A DNA stretch of 64,000 nucleotides, taken from assembly GCF_030812215.1 (NCBI RefSeq), contig NZ_JAUSSG010000001.1, forward strand, positions 248,001 to 312,000, given 5' to 3'. Below the pieces are notes generated by a model, which was not told the DNA's origin, made no database searches, and worked only from the letters and a program-made list of their open reading frames with translations. Source of the stretch: Variovorax boronicumulans (lineage in GTDB: Bacteria; Pseudomonadota; Gammaproteobacteria; Burkholderiales; Burkholderiaceae_C). The translations under genes and the position numbers were made by a program. Each line of letters starts with the position of its first letter. The stretch's first letter is position 1. Of this stretch, positions 7,557-17,811 are shown in pieces.

Positions 7557-10427
7557 TTACTTGCGCAGCAGCGCCTTCAACGCGTTCTGCAGACGACGTG
7601 CGCTCGCCGCATCGTGCGCCGCAGCCAGCACCTTGCCGGCATCCTGGCCCCAGGTCTGGGCCGGCGCCGGGTCGCCGCGCTTCGTCAGCAGCTTGAGTTG
7701 CAGCGCACGGCGCGCGTCGAGCTGCTCGGCGGGCGTCGGCACTTCGGCGGCCATTTCCAGGCGCAGCAGCGCTTCCGCGGCATCGCTGGCAGCAGCCGTC
7801 GGTGCGCTGCCGATGGCTTGCGACCAGTTCGTGCGCACAGCCGGCGTGACCGCGCGCCCCAGTTCCTGGACGCTCGGAAGGCGCGCCGCATCGCGCTGCT
7901 CCCAGGCGCCGAGCACTTGCGTCAGCGCCTCGCCGTGGGCTTGCGCCGCGAGCTTGCGCAGCGCCATGTCCGCGCGTTCGAGCGCTTCGCGCTGGGCGCG
8001 GAAAGCGGCATCGCCCAGACGCGGGCCGCGGTCTTCGAAGCGCGGAGGACGGTCGCCGAAACGACCGGCCGGTGCGCCGCGATCGCCACCACGGTCGCCG
8101 CGTCCATCGGGGCGAGGACCGCCACGGTCGCCGGGACGACCCGGACCTGGCCGGCCGCCGTCGCGACGGTCGCCGAACTTGCCGCCAGCGCGGCCTGCGG
8201 GCGCCGCGTCCGTCTTCCTGCTGCTGGGACGATCGTCACCACCACGCATGGCCACGACCGGCTTGGGCGCTGGCTTGGGCGCAGCGGCCGGTGCCGGGCT
8301 TTCGACAGCGGCGGCCTCACCGGCTTCGTGCGCTGCACCGTCGGCGCGTGCAGAGGCATCGGCGCCATCGGCCGGGGCCACGAGGTCGGGTGCGGCAGCC
8401 TGCGCTGCTTCGGTCGGCGCGGCTGGCGAGGCTTCCGCATCGCTCGGGCTCGGCGCCTGCTCTGCGCTTTCGGCGAATTCAGCGGCGGCCTGTCCGGGCG
8501 CCACGACTTCGGTTGCGCCGACCGACGGACCGTCGGTGCTCGCCACGGCCTGTTCGGCCTTGGGTGCGGGCGGCGGCGCTTCGCCGCGCAGCGCACCCTC
8601 GAGGCGGGCGATGGCCGCGCGGATCTTCTGCACGTCGCCGCCGGCATTGGCTGCGTCCAGCGCCTTGGAGGCCTCGAGCACATGGCGGTCGTGCTCGCTC
8701 ATGGCGGCCGATGCCTTTTCGCGCTCGGCGGTCTTGCGGTTGAAGGCTTCGTCGATGGGGGCGCGGAACGCGTCCCACAGTTTCTGTTCGTGGCGGCGGT
8801 CGAGCGGCACGCTTTGCGCCTCGTGCTGCCAGCGCTGCTGCAGCGCCTTGACGGCGTCGATGCGCAGCATCGGCTGGGCGCCGAGCTCGGTGGCCTCGGC
8901 GATCATGGCCTGGCGGCGTTCGACGCTGGCCTTCTGGGCCGTCTCGAACGGCGCGCGCGCGGCACCGAAGGCTTCGTTCCACTGCGGCTGCAGCTCGGCG
9001 AACACCTTCTCGCCCACGTGGCCGGCATCGCGCCAGCGGTCGGCGAACTGGTGCAGCGCGCGGTTGTGCGCCTTCAGGTCGGTGGCGCCGGCATGCTCGG
9101 CGGCCCAGGCCTTGACCTCTTCGATCAGCGCCACGCGATGCGCGCGGTGCTCGGCCGCATCGGCGCGAACCTTCTCGAGCCAGGCTTCGACCACCTTGTG
9201 GGCTTCGTTGCAGGCTTCGTCGAAGCGCTTCCACAGTGCATGGTTCGGCACGCCACCCTGGTCGGCCTGCTTCCACTGGTCGCGCAGCGCGCGCAGTGTT
9301 TCCTGCATCTTGCGGCCGCCGAGGGCCTGGCCTTCGGGGCGCTTGAGCAGGCCTTCGGCCTTGGCGACGAGGTCTTCGCGGACCTTGTCGGCGCTCCAGC
9401 GCTGCCAGCCTTCGAGCTCACCGGCTGCAACCAGCGCGGCGTGCACACGGGCTTCGAGCGGCGACTCGACCAGCTTGCCGTGCTCCTTGAGCACCGCACG
9501 CAGCGCGGCGGCCGCGCCGGCGCTGGCCTTGCCGTGGCCTTCGGCGGTTTCCTGTTCGAGCTTGGCGAGCGCGGCCTGCACGGCGTCCTGCGCGGCGGCG
9601 CGAACGGCCGGATCGACCTTCGGCGCCGCAGGCCGTGCGGGCGCAGCGGCCTTGGGAGCGATCACCTCGCCACGCGCGCTGCGCAGCTCGTCGGCCCACA
9701 CGGGCACCGGCGGCAGCGGTGCGGCGGCATCGGCTGCAGCGGCGATGGCCTGCGCCAGCGCGCTGTGGAACGCATCGGACACGACCAGCAGTTGCGACTT
9801 CGATGCCTCCAGCTGCGGCGCGAACTTGGCGTCGAGGCTGTTCCAGTTGATGTCGGAGGTGATGTCGGCAGCCTGCTGCTGCCAGTGCGTCACGTCGTTG
9901 CGCAGCGACTCTTCGGCAGCCTGGGCGTCCTGCCAGCCCTTGGTGGAGAGCACTTCAAAACGCTGTGCAAGCAGCACGGCGGCTTCGCGATGCACCTGGG
10001 CGCGGTGCTGCAGGTCTTCGATGCCCTTCACGCGTTCGGCCAGCCTGGCCTTCAGGCCGGCGAGCGGTTCGCGCGAGAGCGGTGCGCCAGCCTTGGCTGC
10101 GTCGCGCTGCCAGGCGAGTGCATCGGCGATGTTGAGCTTGGACTGGCCCAGCAGCAGTTCGGCCTTCTGCGCCCATTCGGCGGCAATCGCTTCCTGGCCC
10201 TTGGCGCGCTTGAGCTCGTCGAGCTTCTCGCGCAGCAGGCGTGCCGCGCCCTTGTCGCGACCACTCAGCTCCTTGAAGACTTCCTGCATTTGCTCGGATG
10301 CCGGGTTGCCCGCGAGCCAGTCGCGGATGCGCGCGGCGCGCTCGCCCGAAGTCGGCGCGGTGAAGGCGCCGCCGGTGAGCGTATCGAGGGCTTGAAGGTC
10401 GTGTGGCTTGGAAGAAGTAGAGGTCAC
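7557..10427 (-). CDS. DUF349-domain protein with Arg/Gly-rich disordered segment
   Basis: This is a 956-residue protein, mostly charged alpha-helix. Several DUF349-like helical repeats are recognisable by a W....F....D..F..R/K pattern, for example RDQWKQADQGGVPNHALWKRFDEACNEA-type and QWNEAFGAARAPFETA-type segments. The stretch from about residue 625 to 735 is Ala/Pro/Glu-rich low complexity. It is followed at about 735-805 by a strikingly Arg/Gly/Asp-rich region with repeated RGG, RGD and GDR units. A helical C-terminal domain follows. There is no signal peptide, transmembrane segment or catalytic motif. DUF349 proteins are widespread in beta- and gamma-proteobacteria with poorly known function. 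It is monocistronic between two terminator-like hairpins. The family call is from pattern recognition; function unknown. Confidence 0.78.
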   Translation of the reverse strand: MTSTSSKPHDLQALDTLTGGAFTAPTSGERAARIRDWLAGNPASEQMQEVFKELSGRDKGAARLLREKLDELKRAKGQEAIAAEWAQKAELLLGQSKLNIADALAWQRDAAKAGAPLSREPLAGLKARLAERVKGIEDLQHRAQVHREAAVLLAQRFEVLSTKGWQDAQAAEESLRNDVTHWQQQAADITSDINWNSLDAKFAPQLEASKSQLLVVSDAFHSALAQAIAAAADAAAPLPPVPVWADELRSARGEVIAPKAAAPARPAAPKVDPAVRAAAQDAVQAALAKLEQETAEGHGKASAGAAAALRAVLKEHGKLVESPLEARVHAALVAAGELEGWQRWSADKVREDLVAKAEGLLKRPEGQALGGRKMQETLRALRDQWKQADQGGVPNHALWKRFDEACNEAHKVVEAWLEKVRADAAEHRAHRVALIEEVKAWAAEHAGATDLKAHNRALHQFADRWRDAGHVGEKVFAELQPQWNEAFGAARAPFETAQKASVERRQAMIAEATELGAQPMLRIDAVKALQQRWQHEAQSVPLDRRHEQKLWDAFRAPIDEAFNRKTAEREKASAAMSEHDRHVLEASKALDAANAGGDVQKIRAAIARLEGALRGEAPPPAPKAEQAVASTDGPSVGATEVVAPGQAAAEFAESAEQAPSPSDAEASPAAPTEAAQAAAPDLVAPADGADASARADGAAHEAGEAAAVESPAPAAAPKPAPKPVVAMRGGDDRPSSRKTDAAPAGRAGGKFGDRRDGGRPGPGRPGDRGGPRPDGRGDRGGDRGAPAGRFGDRPPRFEDRGPRLGDAAFRAQREALERADMALRKLAAQAHGEALTQVLGAWEQRDAARLPSVQELGRAVTPAVRTNWSQAIGSAPTAAASDAAEALLRLEMAAEVPTPAEQLDARRALQLKLLTKRGDPAPAQTWGQDAGKVLAAAHDAASARRLQNALKALLRK

Positions 10428-10461
10428 TGGCGAAATCGTTGTCTTGGTAGAGAAAGCGAAG

Positions 10462-10481
10462 GCGCCGGCAAAGGCCGGCGC
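10462..10481 (-). terminator. Hairpin between DUF748 and DUF349 genes
   Basis: Perfect 8-bp stem GCGCCGGC / GCCGGCGC with an AAAG loop. On the minus strand it is followed by a weakly T-rich CTTCGCTTTCTC. It could end the DUF748 transcript or sit in the DUF349 leader; the rest of 10428-10617 shows no gene. Confidence 0.45.
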
Positions 10482-10617
10482 ACATCGACATTTTCACCCA
10501 CTTGCGATGGACCGCCGAATTCCGTGGCGGAACGGCGGCCAACGCTGGCTGCGGGGCTGGGAGATTGGCGGGAACTACATATATAGCAAGCCGATGCAAA
10601 AAGCCAAGTGGCCGTTC

Positions 10618-13600
10618 TTACTTCATGGTCAGTTTGAGCTCGGCGCCTGGCTTCCAGTCGGCACCGCTGGCCGTGGTGCGCACCGCGCCCAGGAACAGGC
10701 GCTCGCTCGTGAGCTTCTGTGCCAGCAGGTAGTCGCGCACCGCGGCACCGCGCTCCACGGCCAGTTGCCGCATCGACTCCTCGTCGACCGGCACGCTGGC
10801 GAACAGCAGGTTTTCCATTTCCTTGACGGGCAGGTCCTTGGCGAGGCCGACGAGGTTGCGCGGCTTGGTGATGTCGGCGCGCTTGTAGACGGCCGTCAGC
10901 AGCTCGGGGTATTCGGCGTCGGTGACCGGCGACACATCGGTGCCGGTCTGGCCGCCGCGCACCGCGACACGGCGCTTCTCGGCCTGGGTCAGCTGGCGCA
11001 CGCGCTGGCGCTGGTAGGCGTCGCGCTCCTTCTCGAGGCTCGAGGTGCCGATGACCGTCATCTCCAGCGTCGGCCGCTCGGTCAGCGCCTTGGCGACCTT
11101 GTCCAGGCTTTCCTTGGCCACGGCGCTGAGCACCGAACTTCCCGGCTCGAAGGTGATGGTGCTCGATTCGCCGCTGCCGCCGCCGCCAAGACCGCCGGTG
11201 AGCAGGCTGAACGGCGCCGTCACGGCCTTGACGATCAGGTTGACCACGGCCTTCCAGATCAGCGGACCGACGCTGAACTGCGGATCGTTGAGCGACCCGC
11301 TGAGCGGCAGGTCGACGTCGATCACGCCGTTGCGGTCGGCCAGCAAGGCCACGGCCAGTTTCACCGGCAGGCTGTTGGGTGCGCCGGCGACCTCCTCGCC
11401 GAACTGCAGCTGGTTGAGCACCAGCTTGTTGGTGGCCGTGAGCTGGCCGTCGGGCGCGACCTTGTAGTTCACGTCCATGCTCATCTTGCCGCGCTCGATG
11501 CCGTGGCCGGCGTAGCGCACCGAGTACGGCGACAGCGGCGCCAAGTCGAGGTCGCGCATCTTGGCCGTGACGTCGAGCTCGAGCGGCTTGGCCAGCGGAT
11601 TGAGCTTGCCGGTGATTTCCAGCGCGGCGGTCTGCTGCGCCTTGCCGCGCAGTTCCAGGTCGGCGAGCGCAGGCCGGCCGGTCTCGCCCTTGGGCGGGTT
11701 CGACGAGAAGGAACTGAGCTTGCCGGTCAGCTCGCTCAGGTCGGCCGAGTAGTTCGGCTTGACGAAGAGGTCGGTGAAATCGATCTTGCCGTTGACCAGG
11801 CTCATCGGTCCGAAGTTGATGACCGGCGTGGGGCCGGTGTCTGCGGCCGCCTGCGCCGTGGCGACAGGCGCCTGCGCCTTCGCGGGCTGCTCGGGGCTGC
11901 CGCCCACCATGGCTTCGGCCGGAACCGGTGCACCGCCCGAGCGCTGCGCCGGCGGCGCCCCGCGGGTCGTGGTGGTGGTGCCGCCCGGGCTCTTCTGGGT
12001 CTTGGCTTCGGCGGTTGCCGCAGCAGCGGCTGCCCCCTCGGCCTCGCCCTTCTTCGTCAGGTTGAGCAGGTTGAGCCGGCCGGTCGGATCGACGATCACA
12101 CGGGCGAAGAAGTCGGTCAGCGTGGTCTCGCGCACGTTCACGTTCGGCGGCGCGTTGGGGGCCAGACTGACCTGCAGGCCACGCAGGCTCAGCGTCTTCC
12201 AGCTCAGGAGCTGGTTGGTGTTGCGGTCGAAACCGGGCGACTGGGTCAGCGAGACGCTGTTCGCGCGGAAGTCGTCCAGCGCGGTGTCGCCGGCCAGCTT
12301 GACGGTCATGCCGGCTGGCGTGGTCGCGTAGTGGACCGTGCCGCGGTAGCTCGCGAAAGCGCGGCGGATGTCGACGTTGAGCGCGTCCGCGTAGTAGGCC
12401 TTGAAGGCATGCGCGGGGAACGAGATCACCTCCAGCCGGCCCTCGGCCGCCAGCGGCTTGAGCACCACGTTGCCCTTGTAGTCGAACTTGCCCGGTTCGG
12501 AGCGCCCGGAACCGATGCGGCCCGAGACCTGCAACGGCGACACGGTGTTGGTCTCCGGCGCGATCTTCTGTGCGTTCAGCTTGAAGGCCGTGACCTCGAC
12601 CGTCACCGGCAGCGCGCCGGCCTTGTCTGAATAAGAGAGGCTGCCGTTGTCGACTGCCATGGAGGCGATGGTCAATGCCCAGGGCTTGGTGTTGGCGTCG
12701 GCCTTGGCCGATCCGGCGCCAGCCGGCTTGGGCGCCGCGACCTTCGCTTCGGTCGCGCCGCCGCTACCGGCCGGGGTGCGCAGCCAGCGCTCGAACATCC
12801 AGCGCTTCTCGTTGTCGCGTTCCACGCGTATCTTGGGATTGGTGGCGGTGAACGAGGCGATGTTCAGCGTGTGCTGCGTCATGTCGACCTCGGCATCGAC
12901 CAGCTCGAAGCGGCCGACGCTCGCCAGCGCGGTCTTGGTCTGGGTCAGCGCGAGCCCGTCGGCGGCCAGCCGGCGCGCCTTGAACTTGAGATTGGGTTGG
13001 TTCCAGGCGATGTCGATCTGCCCGCTGAGCTTGCCGTCGAGCGTGGGCTCCAGGCTCTGCGCCAGATAGGGTGCGGCCAGCGAGAGCGGGAGCGCGTCGA
13101 CCTCGGTCTGCACGTCCGCCACCTTGTCGGTGGCGCTGCCCTTGAACTTGAGCGAGGCGCCGGCAATGGCGGTGCTGCCGTTGAACTGGGCCGGTTTCTC
13201 CATCGGCCAGGTGATGGCAGTGACGTCGAGCCCCAGGTCGGTCACGTCGACCGCGGCCGAGGGCTTGACGGTCTCGTCGCGCCAGCCGATGCGCCCACCA
13301 CTCAGCGCCACCTTGTCGACCTGCACCCTCAGCTTGGGCTTTTCCGCCGTCTTGCCGGCTGGCGCGCTGGCTGCGGCGGCGGGGAGCGGCGCCACTTTTT
13401 CCGCAGCGCCGGTGGCCGGGTCGGTGGCCATCAGGTTGAGCTGGCCCGAGGCATCGCGCGCCACCACGAGCTGCGGATTGGCCAGCGCCACTTCGCTCAA
13501 ATGGAACACCGATTCGAGCGGGCGAACGTCCGCCAGCGCAAGCTTGAGCGAATCGAAGCCCAGCAGGTCACGGCCCTTGGCGTCGCTCAGCTTCGCGCCG

Positions 13601-14436
13601 TGCGCCTCGACCGTGCCGTAGATCTTCAGGCCGGTGGTCGCGGCCTGCTGGAAATCGATCTTCAGGTCGGCATCGAGGCTGCCGGCCTGCAGCTTCACCG
13701 GCAGGCCGCCGGGGATGTAGCCCAGGTAAGGCACGAGGTCGAGGCCCTTGAACTGCACGTGGGCGTCGGTCTTGCGGCTTTCCGCGAAGGGCGTGGTGAA
13801 GGCGGCCGAATCGAAGTTGCTGCCGTTGAGCACGAAGGCCAGCTTGGGTTCGGTCTTGACCTCGCGCTGCGAAGCCAGGTTGCTGAGGAAGGGCACGTTG
13901 AGCACGAAGTTGCGCAACTCGTGCTTGCGCTTGACCGTCTGGTCGTCGAAGTCGACCGCGCCGTCCCTGATAGAGATGTTGTAGATCGCGAAACGCGCCG
14001 GCTCCGCCTTGGGGTCGGGCGGTGGACCCGAGGCCAGCTTGGCCAGGATGTCGTCGATGTCGTACTTGCCGTCGGCCTTGTGCGTGAGCAGGATGGCCGG
14101 CGACTCGACCGAGACCGCATCGATCACGGGCGCCAGGCGAAAGAGCGATTGCAGTTCGGCATCGGCGTAGATGCGCTTGATGGCCAGCTGCGGCTGCTTG
14201 CCGTCGGCGGTGGCGATGCGCAGGTCGTGCAGCGCAAGTTCGAGAGTCCAGGGCTTGAAATCGATCTTGCCCACGGTGACCTGCCGGCCCAGTTTCTCGC
14301 TCGCGATCTTTTGAAGCTGGCTCTTGGCAATCGGCGGTACCGCCAACCATGCGATGACCCAGAGGGCCAACAGAACCAGCAATGCGACGATCCCACGTCG
14401 CACCCATTTGTTTTGTTTGAGCGAAGCTAAATCCAT
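10618..14436 (-). CDS. AsmA-like DUF748 envelope protein
   Basis: This very large protein (1272 aa) has one N-terminal transmembrane helix (about residues 16-34, GIVALLVLLALWVIAWLAV) and then a long beta-rich body. The sequence after the anchor, QKIASEKLGRQVTVGKIDFKPWTLELALHDLRI, is the AsmA-type start found in DUF748 proteins. Such proteins are thought to form periplasm-spanning beta-grooves; the AsmA superfamily is implicated in phospholipid transport to the outer membrane. A Pro/Ala/Thr-rich linker sits near residues 815-865. The last 130 residues (ITFEPGSSVLSAVAKESLDKVAKAL) resemble an OmpA-C-like module. ATG 14436 puts the anchor at the N-terminus. The lipid transport role is inference from the superfamily. 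Confidence 0.85.
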   Translation of the reverse strand: MDLASLKQNKWVRRGIVALLVLLALWVIAWLAVPPIAKSQLQKIASEKLGRQVTVGKIDFKPWTLELALHDLRIATADGKQPQLAIKRIYADAELQSLFRLAPVIDAVSVESPAILLTHKADGKYDIDDILAKLASGPPPDPKAEPARFAIYNISIRDGAVDFDDQTVKRKHELRNFVLNVPFLSNLASQREVKTEPKLAFVLNGSNFDSAAFTTPFAESRKTDAHVQFKGLDLVPYLGYIPGGLPVKLQAGSLDADLKIDFQQAATTGLKIYGTVEAHGAKLSDAKGRDLLGFDSLKLALADVRPLESVFHLSEVALANPQLVVARDASGQLNLMATDPATGAAEKVAPLPAAAASAPAGKTAEKPKLRVQVDKVALSGGRIGWRDETVKPSAAVDVTDLGLDVTAITWPMEKPAQFNGSTAIAGASLKFKGSATDKVADVQTEVDALPLSLAAPYLAQSLEPTLDGKLSGQIDIAWNQPNLKFKARRLAADGLALTQTKTALASVGRFELVDAEVDMTQHTLNIASFTATNPKIRVERDNEKRWMFERWLRTPAGSGGATEAKVAAPKPAGAGSAKADANTKPWALTIASMAVDNGSLSYSDKAGALPVTVEVTAFKLNAQKIAPETNTVSPLQVSGRIGSGRSEPGKFDYKGNVVLKPLAAEGRLEVISFPAHAFKAYYADALNVDIRRAFASYRGTVHYATTPAGMTVKLAGDTALDDFRANSVSLTQSPGFDRNTNQLLSWKTLSLRGLQVSLAPNAPPNVNVRETTLTDFFARVIVDPTGRLNLLNLTKKGEAEGAAAAAATAEAKTQKSPGGTTTTTRGAPPAQRSGGAPVPAEAMVGGSPEQPAKAQAPVATAQAAADTGPTPVINFGPMSLVNGKIDFTDLFVKPNYSADLSELTGKLSSFSSNPPKGETGRPALADLELRGKAQQTAALEITGKLNPLAKPLELDVTAKMRDLDLAPLSPYSVRYAGHGIERGKMSMDVNYKVAPDGQLTATNKLVLNQLQFGEEVAGAPNSLPVKLAVALLADRNGVIDVDLPLSGSLNDPQFSVGPLIWKAVVNLIVKAVTAPFSLLTGGLGGGGSGESSTITFEPGSSVLSAVAKESLDKVAKALTERPTLEMTVIGTSSLEKERDAYQRQRVRQLTQAEKRRVAVRGGQTGTDVSPVTDAEYPELLTAVYKRADITKPRNLVGLAKDLPVKEMENLLFASVPVDEESMRQLAVERGAAVRDYLLAQKLTSERLFLGAVRTTASGADWKPGAELKLTMK

Positions 14437-14478
14437 CGCGGGAGTGTGCCGCAAACAAGCGTCGATGCAGAAACAAGA

Positions 14479-14517
14479 AAGCCCGGCAGCGCGACGGAAT
14501 GTCTCGTTGCCGGGCTT
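14479..14517. terminator. Long hairpin upstream of the DUF748 gene
   Basis: AAGCCCGGCA at 14479-14488 pairs perfectly with TGCCGGGCTT at 14508-14517, and pairing continues inward with one mismatch and one G-U pair to a GGAAT loop. On the minus strand the stem is followed by TCTTGTTTCTGC, a moderate U tract, so it could terminate a minus-strand RNA made from 14520-14800. Otherwise it is part of the DUF748 leader. Confidence 0.5.
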
Positions 14518-14808
14518 GATGGCGGGCCTAACACCCAAGCCATCGATTCGCGCGACCGGAAGTCAATGGTTCCTGCCGTGCTGGCAGCAAAAGATTGCCG
14601 CCGTGGATCCTCCGTCATTCGAGCCCTTGACTTGCACCTCGGACTGCCTGACTTCGGAAAAACGCCTGAAAACCCAGGCCCGTTCAGATTAGGTGCCGCA
14701 CCCTCGCATTGCAAATCCAATCTTCCAAGGGATTTCCCTTAGGCGAAATGCCTCTGTGGGGGCCGGATTTTTAAACATCTATTAGCATATGAAACGATTT
14801 TCTTATGC
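14518..14808. other. Non-coding stretch with secondary structure, no convincing gene
   Basis: No open frame here has a credible start, composition or family motif. Structure is visible: AAGTCAA at 14562-14568 can pair with TTGACTT near 14627-14633, enclosing a hairpin GGCAGCAA / TTGCCGCC at 14583-14602. The 3' part (14770-14808) is AT-rich compared with the surroundings. It may hold an RNA or only leader and promoter DNA. Confidence 0.4.
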
Positions 14809-14836
14809 TTGACCGGGTATTTAGCGACGCTAGAAT
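14809..14836 (+). promoter_or_regulatory. Sigma-70 promoter for the lytic transglycosylase gene
   Basis: TTGACC (14809-14814) and TAGAAT (14831-14836) are separated by 16 bases in an AT-rich patch. Transcription would start near 14843, leaving a leader of about 195 bases before the ATG at 15038. Confidence 0.7.
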
Positions 14837-15037
14837 CCGCCCTGCCCCGACTGCCTGACGCAGCGGGGCCACCCTGAATCCGCTGCCGAGAACTCCCCCC
14901 GGCTTGATCAGGTCACCGCGCTCCTTACCCTACACCCTCCATGCGCGGAGCCTGATTCGTACCAATCCAAGCGCCGCTGCCTTCATCCATCGCCTCTCCG
15001 GGCGCTGCGAGCAGGTGCCGCACAGAAAGGAAGAGCG

Positions 15038-15889
15038 ATGAACAAGGCGTTTGATGCCACAGCCCGCGGGCTGCGGACCTTTGTGTCCGATGTGGCAGAC
15101 GGCTTTTTTGAAATCACCCACAACGGGTTCGCGTTGGTCGGCCTGGCCATCGTGTTTGCGGCCCTCGCCCTCGTGGCACGGCCCGATCTGCGCCAGACCG
15201 GCGAGGAACAGCTCATGGGCTGGCTGCAGTCGCGCAAGCCCGCGCCTGAAGTCACCGACCTGGAGCCGACCGCCATCGAGCGCACAACGGCCGCGAGCCC
15301 CGGCGACCTGCCCAAGCAGCAGGCCGCCGTGGCGTACTGGCTGAGCAAGAAGTACAGCGTGGCGGCCGAGCCGCTGAGCGTGCTCGTGGCCGAGGCCTAC
15401 AACATCGGCAAGCGCACCAAGCTCGACCCAACGCTGATCCTGGCCATCATGGCCGTGGAATCCAGTTTCAATCCCTTTGCCCAGAGCCATGTCGGCGCCC
15501 AGGGCCTGATGCAGGTCATGACCCGCGTGCATGGCGACAAGTACGAAAGCGCGGGCGGCACGCTCACCGCCTTCGATCCGGTGACGAACATGCGCGTGGG
15601 CGTGAAGGTGCTGCAGGAATGCATCTCCCGCGCCGGCTCGCTCGAAGGGGGCCTGCGCTACTACGTCGGCGCGGCCAACCTGGAAGACGACGGCGGCTAC
15701 GCCAACAAGGTGATGGCCGAGCATGAGCGCCTGTTGCAGGTCGCCAATGGCCGTGCGCCGTCGGTGCAGCCGCCCCGCACGACCGTGCGTGCGCAGCCGA
15801 TTCCCATCGTGACGCCGGCACCGGCGCCGATCAAGGCCGAGGAAGGCTCGGAACCCGCAAAGGTCGCCCTGCTTTCCGCCGTTTCCTGA
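15038..15889 (+). CDS. Membrane-anchored lytic transglycosylase (SLT domain)
   Basis: This 283-residue enzyme is predicted to cleave the MurNAc-GlcNAc bond of peptidoglycan, forming 1,6-anhydro ends. An N-terminal hydrophobic helix (about residues 31-47, GFALVGLAIVFAALALVA) acts as an anchor or uncleaved signal. The SLT fold is recognised by the catalytic Glu in ILAIMAVESSFNPFAQS, then GAQGLMQVM and the GLRYYVGAAN segment. The C-terminal 50 residues are Pro/Ala-rich. An AAAGGAAG ribosome-binding site precedes ATG 15038. It has its own promoter at 14809-14836 and lies upstream of glyA, from which it is separated by the riboswitch leader. Confidence 0.88.
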   Translation: MNKAFDATARGLRTFVSDVADGFFEITHNGFALVGLAIVFAALALVARPDLRQTGEEQLMGWLQSRKPAPEVTDLEPTAIERTTAASPGDLPKQQAAVAYWLSKKYSVAAEPLSVLVAEAYNIGKRTKLDPTLILAIMAVESSFNPFAQSHVGAQGLMQVMTRVHGDKYESAGGTLTAFDPVTNMRVGVKVLQECISRAGSLEGGLRYYVGAANLEDDGGYANKVMAEHERLLQVANGRAPSVQPPRTTVRAQPIPIVTPAPAPIKAEEGSEPAKVALLSAVS

Positions 15890-15912
15890 AGCTGGCCTGG
15901 CCGGGTGTGAGC

Positions 15913-15918
15913 TACACT
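15913..15918 (+). promoter_or_regulatory. -10 box of the glyA riboswitch transcript
   Basis: TACACT lies just after the transglycosylase gene. Initiation about 7 bases downstream (near 15925) would begin the RNA exactly at the first riboswitch stem. No good -35 is visible. Confidence 0.45.
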
Positions 15919-15921
15919 CGG

Positions 15922-16042
15922 CCCCGTACGCGACTGGCGATAGGCGCAGCATCTGAACAAGGTGCCACGCGCTGACGTGGAATACCACTGGGAAGCGTGC
16001 CGCCTGACCACAACAGGCGTTCAGCCGTTCGCCTGGGCAGCC
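15922..16042 (+). promoter_or_regulatory. ZTP (pfl) riboswitch upstream of glyA
   Basis: The conserved blocks of the ZTP/pfl aptamer are present in order: GACTGGCG (15932-15939), CCACTGGGAAGCG (about 15984-15996) and CCGTTCGCCTGGGCA (about 16025-16039). The stem GTACGC / GCGTGC closes the first domain, GTGG-AATA-CCAC forms the internal hairpin, and CGCCTG / CAGGCG forms the linker hairpin. This aptamer class senses ZTP/ZMP, which accumulates when 10-formyl-THF is short, and commonly switches on glyA or purine genes. A downstream stem CCTTGTT / AACAAGG (16042-16064), before the AAAGGA ribosome-binding site, is the likely expression platform. Recognition is from remembered consensus, not a covariance search. 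Confidence 0.88.
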
Positions 16043-16086
16043 CTTGTTTGGTTGAAGAACAAGGACCTCGTCTTCAAAGGACTGCC

Positions 16087-17331
<1,245 letters not shown>

Positions 17332-17349
17332 TCTGCACGGTCCGACCGC

Positions 17350-17793
17350 ATGAAATGCCCTTTTTGCGGTCATCTTGAAACGCAGGTCGTGGAGACCCGC
17401 GTTTCGGAAGACGCCGACTTCGTCCGCAGGCGCCGCCAGTGCAGCGCCTGCGACAAGCGCTTCACCACCTACGAGCGCCCCGACGTCAACTTCCCCGTGG
17501 TCGTGAAGAAAGACGGCAGCCGCGCCGACTTCGACTCCTCCAAGGTGCGCGCCTCGATGATGCTGGCCCTGCGCAAGCGTCCGGTGAGCATCGAGCAGAT
17601 CGACACCGCCCTCCTGCGCATCGAGCAGAAGCTTTTGGCAAGCGGCCTGCGCGAAATCGATTCGACCAAGGTCGGCGAACTCGTGATGCGCGAGCTCAAG
17701 CGCCTGGACAAGGTCGCCTACGTGCGCTTTGCCTCGGTGTATCGCAGCTTCGAGGACGTGGACGAGTTCCGGCAGTTGCTGCGGGACATTTGA
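17350..17793 (+). CDS. nrdR: Transcriptional repressor NrdR
   Basis: NrdR represses ribonucleotide reductase genes in response to nucleotides bound by its ATP-cone. The 147-residue protein has the expected zinc ribbon (C3, C6, C31, C34 in MKCPFC and QCSACDK) followed by the RF.TYERP stretch and an ATP-cone domain beginning [12 protein letters not shown]. Length matches the family. It lies 18 bases after glyA; the glyA-nrdR order is common in beta-proteobacteria. Target NrdR boxes would be near nrd genes outside this window. Confidence 0.97.
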   Translation: MKCPFCGHLETQVVETRVSEDADFVRRRRQCSACDKRFTTYERPDVNFPVVVKKDGSRADFDSSKVRASMMLALRKRPVSIEQIDTALLRIEQKLLASGLREIDSTKVGELVMRELKRLDKVAYVRFASVYRSFEDVDEFRQLLRDI

Positions 17794-17811
17794 ATCCGCC
17801 GGCCTCTGTTT

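Noticed and set aside
7506..10586. Open frames of about 1000 codons on the plus strand opposite the DUF349 gene
   Set aside because: High GC depletes stop codons in other frames. Their translations are Ser/Ala/Arg-rich with no family motif, while the minus-strand frame gives a coherent DUF349 protein with a start site and flanking hairpins.
14446..14742. Small ORFs on both strands in the 14.4-14.8 kb gap
   Set aside because: No ribosome-binding sites, biased composition and overlap with clear hairpins; no similarity to known proteins that I can recognise.
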